Origin: Myxococcales bacterium
Lineage (GTDB): Bacteria; Myxococcota; Polyangia; Polyangiales; Polyangiaceae
Direction of reading: 5' to 3'
DNA length: 6,569 nt
NCBI GenBank assembly: GCA_020430865.1
Contig: JAGQIY010001477.1
Location: forward strand, 1-6,569
Part shown: positions 1-6,569 of the stretch, in pieces
Position numbering within the stretch: the stretch's first letter is position 1
Layout of the letters: each line of letters begins with the position of its first letter
The notes under the pieces: generated by a model
Database searches by the model: none
Told to the model about the DNA's origin: nothing
What the model saw: the letters and a program-made list of their open reading frames with translations, nothing else
Translations under genes and position numbers: made by a program

Positions 1-1738
1 CCTGGGGATTCTTGGCGATCTCCAGCACCTCGCTGAACGCCTCCCGACCTCGCTCGAGGCTCGCTCCACGGTCGGAGCGCCCCAGGGCTGTCGGCGCAAA
101 CGCCAGCCACATCGGCTCGGGGATCAGGTGATCGACCAGGCGCGTGTCCCAGCGCGGATCGAGCTCGACGTAGAGCGGCCTCTCGTCGGCCAGGCTCGAG
201 AGCGCGAACTCCCCGGGCACACCGCTCACGGCGACGTCCCTGAGGAGCGGCGAGAGGGCCGGCTCACGACCCAGCAGCTCCTTCGCCACGGAGCCCTTGT
301 CGAGCATGCCGGTGGGCACCACCAGGATGTCCGGTCGCTCGCCGCGCACCACGCGGGCTGCCCACAGTCGCCAGGCGACCGCCGGCGAGCGCACCAGCAA
401 GACGGCTCCGTACGGCAAGCGTCCCAGGGCGTGGTCGGTCCATACCTCGGCACCGAGCTGGGCGCGCCGGTCGGCGATGTGGGTCGATCGCTCGCTGGTC
501 ATCAGCACCAGCGCGAAGGTGAACAAGCCCATCAGCGCCGCGGCCGGGCGCGCCAGCGGGATGCGCGCGCTCGAGAGGAAGAGCACCGCAGCGTGGACTC
601 CGAGGGCCGTCAGCACCGCCACGGCGCCGATGGCCATCAGGCGCAATGGCATCAGCGGGTCCGGCGCGAGGACGCTGCCGTCCACCGCGGGGAGCAAGGC
701 GTCCGCGGCGATCAGCGTCAGCATCGGCGCGACCAGCCAGCGCGTGCTCTGACGAAGGATCCCCACGGCAGCGCCGAAGGCCGCGATCACGAGGCTGACC
801 ACGCCCACGTCGCTGAGCCACGCCGCGAGGGCGCCCTGCTTGACTGCCTCGGAGTCGAGGCCGGAGACGGACTGACCCGTGAAGTCGAAGCCGAGCTGGA
901 CTCCGGCGCGCGCCGAGAGCGGTCGCATCAGCATCGGCAGCACCCAGACCAGCGCGACCAGCGCGAAGCCCGCGCAGAGCCCGAGCAGGGCACGCCGCGG
1001 TGGGATGGCTCCGACCGCCACGGCTTGCACCACCAGCGCCACGGCCACCGCGGTGCCTGCGACGTGGCTCTCGGCGGCCGTCAGCGCGACTAACCCCCCG
1101 AACCCGAACCAGATGCGTAGATCACCCGTGCGTCGGCTGGGGCGCACCAGCAGCGTCCCGAGTCCCAGCGTCGCGGCCACGGTCGCGCCGCCCCCGATCG
1201 TGCCCTCGAGCTGCCAGGTCACCGCCAGGGTCGTCATCAACGACGCGGCCAGGGCCAGCGCGGGCGTCAGACGGGGAGTGAAGCCATGGGCGGCCAGCAA
1301 CCGCCGCGCGATGGCGTAGAGAATCCGGCTGCCGATGCCGAGGGCCACGGCGCTGACCAGCGCCACGCGCAGATGACGCCCACCAATCGGCAGCAGGCTC
1401 ATCAGCTGGGCGAGCACACTGCTCAGCGCTCCCTCCAGGCCGATGGGCACCATGCCCACCGAGCGCACCAGCGCCATGTCTCCACGCCACTGCGCACCGG
1501 CGCTGGAGCGCAGCAGCGCGAGCCCCAGCGGGAGCGCCAGCGAGAACCAGGCGCAGACGGGGTTCAACCACTCGCCTCCAGGCGGAGTCAGGGGTTCGAC
1601 CCGCAGCTCCGACAGCGGCTCCGGCTCCCTGCCCTCTTCGTGCGTCAGGGCAGCCGCTGCGGCTGGCTCCGGGGGCGCCGAAGGCCGGGCGCGGTTGCTG
1701 CGGCTCGTCGGCTGCGGGACGAAGGAGGCGGGTTTCAC
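1..1738 (-). CDS. Large multi-pass membrane protein, divergent DUF2723 / GT-C-like (C-terminus beyond window)
   Basis: The frame reads 579 codons without a stop to the window edge, so the C-terminus is missing. Residues 1-57 are Pro/Ala/Glu-rich and probably cytoplasmic. Hydrophobic segments follow at about 61-77, 124-147, 158-174, 181-198, 209-243, 250-270, 307-327, 333-350, 367-390 and 400-414. A soluble C-terminal part begins near 415. The stretch around D87 to L148, with LLPIGGRHLRVALVSA at 115-130, resembles the first loop and second helix of DUF2723 proteins. Residues 441-475 (LPYGAVLLVRS and then GERPDILVVP) resemble the conserved segment that follows the membrane part in that family. 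Known members have a GT-C-type architecture and are suspected lipid-linked sugar transferases; the substrate here is unknown. The usual HPPGYP-like motif is absent. The GTG at 1738 lies 33 nt after the UvrA-like stop. GTG 1759 is also possible. TTG 1567 has a better ribosome site (GGAGG at 1575-1579), but the high G/C third positions of codons 2-57 favour the longer protein. Being a gene is well supported; the family is less certain. Confidence 0.72.
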   Translation of the reverse strand, partial: MKPASFVPQPTSRSNRARPSAPPEPAAAAALTHEEGREPEPLSELRVEPLTPPGGEWLNPVCAWFSLALPLGLALLRSSAGAQWRGDMALVRSVGMVPIGLEGALSSVLAQLMSLLPIGGRHLRVALVSAVALGIGSRILYAIARRLLAAHGFTPRLTPALALAASLMTTLAVTWQLEGTIGGGATVAATLGLGTLLVRPSRRTGDLRIWFGFGGLVALTAAESHVAGTAVAVALVVQAVAVGAIPPRRALLGLCAGFALVALVWVLPMLMRPLSARAGVQLGFDFTGQSVSGLDSEAVKQGALAAWLSDVGVVSLVIAAFGAAVGILRQSTRWLVAPMLTLIAADALLPAVDGSVLAPDPLMPLRLMAIGAVAVLTALGVHAAVLFLSSARIPLARPAAALMGLFTFALVLMTSERSTHIADRRAQLGAEVWTDHALGRLPYGAVLLVRSPAVAWRLWAARVVRGERPDILVVPTGMLDKGSVAKELLGREPALSPLLRDVAVSGVPGEFALSSLADERPLYVELDPRWDTRLVDHLIPEPMWLAFAPTALGRSDRGASLERGREAFSEVLEIAKNPQ

Positions 1739-1771
1739 TCCTCGCGGGTGCCACAACACCGCGAATTTGGG

Positions 1772-4156
1772 CTAATTTTCGGCCACGTACTGCGCCAGGT
1801 GACGACCCGTCAGGGTCGCGCGTTTCGCGACCAAGGCCGCTGGGGTGCCCTCGAACACGACACGACCGCCGTCGTGCCCCGCGCCGGGACCCAGGTCGAT
1901 GATCCAGTCGGCGTGGGCCATCACCGCCTGATGGTGCTCGATCACGATCACGGACTTTCCGCCGTCCACCAGGCGGTCGAGGAGACCCAGCAGCTGCTGG
2001 ACGTCCGCGAGGTGGAGGCCGGTCGTGGGCTCGTCGAGGATGTATACGCCCCCCTTCTCGCCCATGTGGGTGGCCAGCTCGAGGCGCTGACGCTCGCCGC
2101 CGGAGAGCGTGGTCAGCGGCTGCCCCAGCGTGACGTAGCCCAGGCCCACTTCCGAGAGCCGCTGCAGGGTGGCGTGCGCGGCGGGCACCTTGGATTTCCC
2201 GGAGGCAAAGAAGCCGAGCGCTTCACTGACTGACATCGAGAGAACCTCGCTGATGTCCCTGGCGCCGAGCTTGTACTTCAATACTTCCGCCTGGAAGCGC
2301 TTGCCCTCGCACTCCTCGCATGGCGTTGCGACGCCGGCCATCTGCGCGAGATCGGTGTAGATCACGCCTGCCCCATTGCACACCGGGCAAGCGCCCTCGG
2401 AGTTCGCGCTGAAGAGCGCCGGCTTGACCCCGTTCGCCTTGGCGAACGCGCTGCGGATCGGGTCCAGCAGGCCGGTGTAGGTCGCGGGGTTACTGCGACG
2501 AGAGCCCCTGATCGCGCCCTGATCGATCGCGACGACGCCATCTAGTTTCTCTACGGAACCGCGAATCAGCGAACTCTTGCCCGAGCCAGCGACCCCCGTC
2601 ACGACGACGAGCACGCCGAGGGGAATGTCGACGTCCACCTGCTTGAGGTTGTGGGTGCAAGCGCCGCGCACCTCGAGTGCGCCCGTGGGCTCTCGGACCT
2701 CGGGCTTCAGCGCCACACGATCGTCGAGGTGCTTGCCCGTGACGGTGTTGCTCTTGCGCAGCTGCTCCAGCTTGCCTTCGAAGGTCACTCTGCCGCCTGC
2801 GCCGCCTGCGCCGGGACCGAGGTCCACGATGTGATCTGCGATCGCGATCACCTCGGGCTTGTGCTCGACCACGAGCACCGTGTTGCCCTTGTCCCGCAGC
2901 TGGAAGAGCAGCTGATTCATGCGCTGGATGTCGTGAGGATGCAGGCCCACGCTGGGCTCATCGAAGACGTAGGTCACGTCGGTGAGCGAAGAGCCGAGGT
3001 GACGGATGAGCTTCGTGCGCTGGGCTTCGCCGCCGGACAGCGTGCCTGCCGGACGCTCCAGCGACAGATAGCCGAGGCCAATTTCCACGAAGGAATCCAT
3101 CAGCCGGCCCAGCGCCTCGAGCAGCGGGGCCACGGAGGCCGACTTCAGGCTCCGCACCCAGTCCCGCAGGTCGCTGATCTGCATCGCGCAGGCATCGGCG
3201 ATGCTGATGCCCTTGATCTTCGAGCTCCTAGCGCCTTCGCTCAGCCGCGTGCCTTCGCAGTCAGGACAGGTGGTGAAGGTCACGGCGCGATCGACGAAGG
3301 CGCGGATGTGCGACTGCATCGCCTCCTTGTCCTTGGACAGCATCGACTTCTGCAGCCGGGGGATGATGCCCTCGTAGGTCATGTTGATGCCGGCGATCTT
3401 CATGCGCTTCGGCACATGGTGGAGCAGCGCGTGCAGCTCCTTCTTGGTGAACTTCTTGATCGGCTTCTTCGGGTCGTAGAAGCCCGACTCGGCGTACAAG
3501 CGGTAGTTCCAGCCGCCCGCGTTGTAGGTGGGGATCGTGAGCGCGCCTTCACTCAGCGACTTGTTCTCGTCGTAGAGCTCCTTCAGGTCGATGTCAGTGA
3601 CGTTGCCCATGCCTTCACAGCGCGGACACATCCCACCGGTACGTCGAAAGGTTTTCCGTATGGTTTTCTTGGTGCCGCCCTTCTCGACGCTGATCGCACC
3701 AGCGGCCTTGACCGACGCGATGTTGAAGGAGAACGCCTGGGGCGAGCCGATGTGAGGCTTTCCGAGCCGACTGAACAGGATGCGCAAGAGGGCGTTGGCG
3801 TCCGTCGCGGTGCCGACGGTGGAGCGCGCGTTGGCCCCCATGCGCTCCTGGTCCACGGCGATCGCAGTGGTCAGGCCTTCGAGCACGTCGACGTCGGGAC
3901 GAGGCATCGTGGGCATGAAGCCCTGCACGAACGCGCTGTAGGTCTCGTTGATCAGGCGCTGGGACTCGGCGGCGATGGTGCCGAACACCAGCGAGCTCTT
4001 TCCGGAACCGGAGACGCCGGTGAACACCGTGAGGCGCCGCTTGGGCAAGACGACGCTCACGTCCCTGAGGTTGTTCACCCGCGCGCCGACCACCCGAATC
4101 GCGTCGTGGCGGTCAGCCGGGTGCGTGTTCCCTCCTCTTGACTTCTTCGCGCTCAT
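1772..4156 (-). CDS. UvrA-like tandem ABC ATPase lacking the UvrB-binding domain (DrrC/UvrA2-type)
   Basis: This 794-residue cytoplasmic protein has two ABC ATPase modules, each split as in UvrA. Module I: Walker A GVSGSGKSS 47-55, signature LSGGEAQR 373-380, Walker B VFDEP 397-401, H-loop His 432. Module II: Walker A GVAGSGKSS 521-529, signature LSGGERQR 684-691, Walker B ILDEP 706-710, H-loop His 741. A complete zinc module is C590-x2-C593-x19-C613-x2-C616. Other Cys pairs are C177/C180 and C297/C300. The two Walker lysines are 474 residues apart, against 609 in E. coli UvrA (K37, K646), so the first half is about 135 residues short. The missing part includes the UvrB-binding region and the first Cys pair of zinc module I. 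A Lys/Arg-rich stretch at 158-172 stands in that place. Such short paralogues, e.g. DrrC, are linked to resistance to DNA-intercalating drugs rather than to core excision repair. It follows the VOC gene by 42 nt. Third in a probable operon. Confidence 0.94.
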   Translation of the reverse strand: MSAKKSRGGNTHPADRHDAIRVVGARVNNLRDVSVVLPKRRLTVFTGVSGSGKSSLVFGTIAAESQRLINETYSAFVQGFMPTMPRPDVDVLEGLTTAIAVDQERMGANARSTVGTATDANALLRILFSRLGKPHIGSPQAFSFNIASVKAAGAISVEKGGTKKTIRKTFRRTGGMCPRCEGMGNVTDIDLKELYDENKSLSEGALTIPTYNAGGWNYRLYAESGFYDPKKPIKKFTKKELHALLHHVPKRMKIAGINMTYEGIIPRLQKSMLSKDKEAMQSHIRAFVDRAVTFTTCPDCEGTRLSEGARSSKIKGISIADACAMQISDLRDWVRSLKSASVAPLLEALGRLMDSFVEIGLGYLSLERPAGTLSGGEAQRTKLIRHLGSSLTDVTYVFDEPSVGLHPHDIQRMNQLLFQLRDKGNTVLVVEHKPEVIAIADHIVDLGPGAGGAGGRVTFEGKLEQLRKSNTVTGKHLDDRVALKPEVREPTGALEVRGACTHNLKQVDVDIPLGVLVVVTGVAGSGKSSLIRGSVEKLDGVVAIDQGAIRGSRRSNPATYTGLLDPIRSAFAKANGVKPALFSANSEGACPVCNGAGVIYTDLAQMAGVATPCEECEGKRFQAEVLKYKLGARDISEVLSMSVSEALGFFASGKSKVPAAHATLQRLSEVGLGYVTLGQPLTTLSGGERQRLELATHMGEKGGVYILDEPTTGLHLADVQQLLGLLDRLVDGGKSVIVIEHHQAVMAHADWIIDLGPGAGHDGGRVVFEGTPAALVAKRATLTGRHLAQYVAEN

Positions 4157-4161
4157 CGCCG

Positions 4162-4166
4162 CCTTT
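4162..4166 (-). promoter_or_regulatory. Ribosome binding site of the UvrA-like gene
   Basis: AAAGG lies 5 nt before the ATG at 4156 and supports this start codon. It sits in the 42-nt gap after the VOC gene, which ends in a TGA immediately followed by a second, overlapping-register TGA (TGATGA). Confidence 0.6.
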
Positions 4167-4198
4167 ATCTCACGCCTCGCGCGTCTGGGAGCGGCTCA

Positions 4199-4609
4199 TC
4201 ACTTGCGCTCCTGAATGCGCAAGTCGTTGCCCGCCGGGTCGCGGAAGGCGCAGTCGCGCAAGCCATACGGCTGATCCGTCGGCTCCTGCACGACTTCGGC
4301 CCCGGCCGCTTGCAGCTTCTCGAAGGTGGCGTCGACGTTGGGCGTCGCGAGCACGATCTTGCCGTAGGTGCCCTTGGCCATCATCTCGGCAATCACCGCC
4401 TTCTCGGTGTCGGTGACTCCGGGGTTCGCCTGGGGCGGGTAGAGCACGATGTTGGTACCCGGCTGATCGGGTGGCCCCATCGTGATCCAGCGCAGGCCGT
4501 TGTAGCCCACGTCGTTGCGCACCTCGAAGCCCATCACGTCGCGCCAGAAGGCGAGGGAGGCTTCAGGATCGGTTTGCGGGAGGAAGCTCGAGTGAATGCT
4601 GATGTCCAT
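4199..4609 (-). CDS. VOC family protein (glyoxalase / bleomycin-resistance fold)
   Basis: This 136-residue cytoplasmic protein fits one complete VOC unit of two beta-alpha-beta-beta-beta modules. Module 1 covers about 1-60: strand at 3-9, helix with ASLAFWRDVMGF at 17-28, then strands around RWITMG (40-45) and NIVLYPP (53-59). Module 2 covers about 82-136: KIVLATPNVDATFEKLQAAG at 84-103, then FRDPAGNDLRIQE at 122-134, the usual C-terminal VOC signature. His6 and Glu134 sit where the first and last metal ligands of glyoxalase I sit, but the ligands expected in the middle strands are not evident. A binding or sequestering role, or a metal-poor active site, is therefore as likely as a classical metal-dependent enzyme. 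The substrate cannot be read from the sequence. The ATG is 10 nt after the AraC stop without a clear Shine-Dalgarno, suggesting translational coupling. Its place between a regulator and a UvrA-like ATPase suggests handling of a toxic small molecule. Confidence 0.9.
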   Translation of the reverse strand: MDISIHSSFLPQTDPEASLAFWRDVMGFEVRNDVGYNGLRWITMGPPDQPGTNIVLYPPQANPGVTDTEKAVIAEMMAKGTYGKIVLATPNVDATFEKLQAAGAEVVQEPTDQPYGLRDCAFRDPAGNDLRIQERK

Positions 4610-4619
4610 GACCGAGAAG

Positions 4620-5105
4620 CTAGTTGCCTCTCGAACCGCGCGCTTCTCGATTCCTGACTGGTTTCGTCTGGTCGCCAGCGGGCTGCTTTTTCTGGGGGTG
4701 AGAGCGCACCGGGCGAGTCACTTGCTTCGCCACGCAGGCGGGCATGCCTTCAGTCGACTGTTGATCCTCACGGTAGGCACTGGGCGACTTGCCCACCAGC
4801 TCGGTGAAGCGCGTGCTGAAGCTGCCGAGGGACGAACAGCCGACCTCGAAGCACACTTCCGTCACGCTCAGGTCGCCGCGACGCAAGAGCGTCATCGCGC
4901 GCTCGATTCGCCTCGTCATCAGGTACGAGTACGGCGACTCGCCGTACGCCTTCTTGAACAGTCGACTCAAGTGTCCCGCCGACATGCCCACGCCACGCGC
5001 CAGCGACTCGACGTCGAGGGGCTGCTGATACTCGCGATCCATGCGATCGCGCACCCGCCTCAGCTTGACCAGGTCCTTCAGGTAGTCGTCACGGGTGTTG
5101 GTCAC
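4620..5105 (-). CDS. AraC-family transcriptional regulator, DNA-binding domain only
   Basis: This 161-residue regulator consists of an N-terminal AraC/XylS DNA-binding domain (about 15-112) and a basic tail. The first helix-turn-helix spans about 31-51 (DVESLARGVGMSAGHLSRLF at 31-50). The linker contains SPYSYLMTRRIERAMTLLR at 57-75. The second helix-turn-helix spans about 79-101, with VCFEVGCSSLGSFSTRF at 84-100. The domain closes with the usual GKSPSAYR at 105-112. There is no sugar-binding cupin or other sensor domain on either side, which is unusual for classical AraC proteins of about 300 residues. The tail (113-161) is rich in Lys, Arg and Pro and repeats a short motif (RPVR 131-134, KPVR 148-151). 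It probably controls its own operon with the VOC and UvrA-like genes; the signal is unknown. The start is GTG, preceded by AGGA at 5114-5117 with 8-nt spacing. An internal ATG at residue 22 would cut into the first helix and is less likely. Confidence 0.93.
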   Translation of the reverse strand: MTNTRDDYLKDLVKLRRVRDRMDREYQQPLDVESLARGVGMSAGHLSRLFKKAYGESPYSYLMTRRIERAMTLLRRGDLSVTEVCFEVGCSSLGSFSTRFTELVGKSPSAYREDQQSTEGMPACVAKQVTRPVRSHPQKKQPAGDQTKPVRNREARGSRGN

Positions 5106-5529
5106 CGAGCGGATCCTGGCAGGTGTAGCGCGGTTGTCTAGTCAGCGGCTCTCCCCCCCAAACCAAGCTCGTGATCCGACGTGAATCCCTGAGGATATGG
5201 TCTGGCCATTTCAGCCAGCGCTGCTCGCACTCGTCGAGCCAACACGCATACCAGGCGCGGAAGGTCAGCTCGCGGTCGTCGTCCACGACGGGGTCGGGAG
5301 GCATGCCTCGCCGCCGCGGTTGTCGAACCAGATCTCTCCAGCGTGGGAGACCGCTGATGACCAGGCAGTACCAGTCTCCGCAACCGAGCGTTGCGATGGG
5401 CATCGTCCCGGCCATCGGGTCGCGGTGAGCCTTCCAGACCCGGGCCCGGCCCCGCCGTTTCCCACCGTCAGCTCGGCGGCCGTACCCATGGCGCCAGTCT
5501 AGTCTCTGCTTCGGACGGCAAATCGGCAA
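5089..5529 (-). pseudogene. Decayed SMI1/KNR4 (SUKH) family gene with compensating frameshifts
   Basis: One frame is open for 146 codons, but recognisable SUKH-type sequence alternates between two frames. ELTVGNGGAGPGSG (about 5474-5433) is in frame B. DPMAGTMPIATLGCGDWY and LVISG (about 5421-5350) are in frame A. HAGEIWFDNRGGEACLP (5345-5295) is back in frame B. RELTFRAWYACWLDECEQ (about 5275-5221) is again in frame A. Read together these give the typical C-terminal order of SMI1/KNR4 proteins: GNGGAGPG, then a GCG-W block, G-IW-D-R, and TF-WY-WLD. The second and third changes are opposite in sign and cancel, so the long open frame hides the damage. Between GNGGAGPG and the GCG block the spacer is far shorter than expected, suggesting an internal deletion, and the N-terminal part is missing. 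SUKH proteins are often immunity proteins of contact-dependent toxins. The open frame runs into the start of the AraC gene. The shifts could be sequencing errors, but the short spacer argues for real decay. Confidence 0.6.
5114..5117 (-). promoter_or_regulatory. Ribosome binding site of the AraC-type gene
   Basis: AGGA is placed 8 nt upstream of the GTG at 5105. It is a modest match, but it supports the chosen start over the internal ATG at residue 22. Confidence 0.4.
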
Positions 5530-5659
5530 TTTGTTGCATTCTCATGGGCCGCGCTTCGGGTTAGATCGCGGCCAGGCGCTTGCTCAATCCCTGGATTTAG
5601 CGCAAGGCGTCAGCTGCTCCGCGCCCGCGAGGTGGTCTCATTGGCTCCGGAGTTCAACT

Positions 5660-5696
5660 GCTCGCGTCAGCTCGGGAAATCCCGAGGGTCGCGAGC
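5660..5696 (+). repeat. Interrupted inverted repeat / hairpin in the aspS leader
   Basis: Outer arms GCTCGCG (5660-5666) and CGCGAGC (5690-5696) are perfectly complementary. Inner arms CTCGGGA (5671-5677) and TCCCGAG (5680-5686) are also perfectly complementary, around an AA centre. The two stems are separated by a small internal loop (TCAG on the left, GGT on the right). The structure ends 10 nt before the aspS Shine-Dalgarno. It has no following T-run, so it is not a typical intrinsic terminator. It could be a leader RNA structure or a protein-binding palindrome. Confidence 0.7.
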
Positions 5697-5706
5697 GCTC
5701 GCAAGC

Positions 5707-5711
5707 AAGGA
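5707..5711 (+). promoter_or_regulatory. Ribosome binding site of aspS
   Basis: AAGGA is 8 nt before the GTG at 5720. This fixes the aspS start, since no in-frame ATG lies nearby and the protein aligns with AspRS from its first residues. Confidence 0.75.
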
Positions 5712-5719
5712 AACGACCT

Positions 5720-6569
<850 letters not shown>

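Larger units (their letters stand above)
5530..5719 (+). other. Intergenic region and leader upstream of aspS
   Basis: This is a divergent intergenic stretch between the SUKH remnant and aspS with no supported gene. It must hold the aspS promoter, but no convincing -35/-10 pair is visible. TTGCAT at 5534-5539 and TTAGAT at 5561-5566 are 21 nt apart, which is too far for a standard sigma-70 promoter. The right half contains the hairpin at 5660-5696 and the ribosome binding site at 5707-5711. Confidence 0.5.

Noticed and set aside
128..1093. 321-codon plus-strand frame
   Set aside because: Its product is low-complexity Arg/Gln/His-rich. The opposite-strand frame through the same bases gives a coherent membrane protein.
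1122..1754. 210-codon minus-strand frame starting just after the UvrA-like gene
   Set aside because: It is Arg/Ala/Gly-rich without pattern. The shifted frame starting at 1738 gives hydrophobic segments and continues without a stop to position 1.
1736..1774. Stop-codon readthrough fusing the UvrA-like protein to the membrane protein, since the TAG at 1772-1774 is in frame with the downstream gene
   Set aside because: Being in the same frame has a one-in-three chance. No readthrough signal is seen, and the UvrA-like protein ends at its normal C-terminus.
1286..2233. 315-codon plus-strand frame across the end of the UvrA-like gene and the start of the membrane-protein gene
   Set aside because: It is a shadow frame spanning two minus-strand genes, with no recognisable motif.
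2651..4141. 496-codon open frame on the plus strand opposite the UvrA-like gene
   Set aside because: It is antisense to a clearly conserved ATPase, and its product is His/Arg/Val/Gly-rich without motifs. It arises from the G/C-biased third positions of the real gene.
5135..5166. Possible promoter for the AraC operon (TTGGTT with a TAGACA-like -10)
   Set aside because: Spacing of about 19 nt and a poor -10 match make it no better than chance in this sequence.
5531..5566. Possible promoter for aspS (TTGTTG or TTGCAT with TTAGAT)
   Set aside because: Spacing is 21-24 nt and the -10 match is weak, so it cannot be supported as a sigma-70 promoter.
5660..5696. The leader hairpin as an intrinsic terminator or T-box
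   Set aside because: There is no T-run after the stem and no T-box-like conserved element, so only a generic hairpin is claimed.

Overview
The window looks like chromosomal DNA from a high-GC Gram-negative-type bacterium. Codon third positions are strongly G/C. The AspRS sequence style and the divergent SUKH remnant fit Myxococcota or a related deltaproteobacterial lineage, but this placement is an inference from sequence style and not a measurement.

Layout from left to right: (1) minus strand, 1-1738: a large multi-pass membrane protein cut off by the window edge, resembling the DUF2723 / GT-C glycosyltransferase-like family. Its reading frame is open across the whole stretch and must be picked out from several long overlapping false frames. 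(2) minus, 1772-4156: a 794-residue UvrA-like tandem ABC ATPase without the UvrB-binding region. (3) minus, 4199-4609: a small VOC (glyoxalase/bleomycin-resistance fold) protein. (4) minus, 4620-5105: a small AraC-type regulator that has the DNA-binding domain but no sensor domain. (5) minus, about 5089-5529: a decayed SMI1/KNR4 (SUKH) gene whose conserved blocks lie in alternating frames. (6) 5530-5719: a divergent intergenic region with a strong 37-nt interrupted hairpin in the aspS leader. (7) plus, 5720 to the right edge: the first 283 codons of aspS, aspartyl-tRNA synthetase.

The most coherent unit is the tightly spaced co-directional run AraC regulator -> VOC protein -> UvrA-like ATPase (gaps of 10 and 42 nt), possibly continuing into the membrane protein (33-nt gap). 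A VOC protein can bind or modify small toxic molecules. Short UvrA-like proteins without UvrB binding, such as DrrC of the daunorubicin producer, are associated with resistance to DNA-binding drugs. The likely job is therefore an inducible defence against a DNA-targeting compound, with the AraC protein controlling expression. This is inference from family and gene order. The housekeeping gene aspS is transcribed away from this unit. No rRNA, tRNA, CRISPR array, insertion sequence or convincing terminator was seen.
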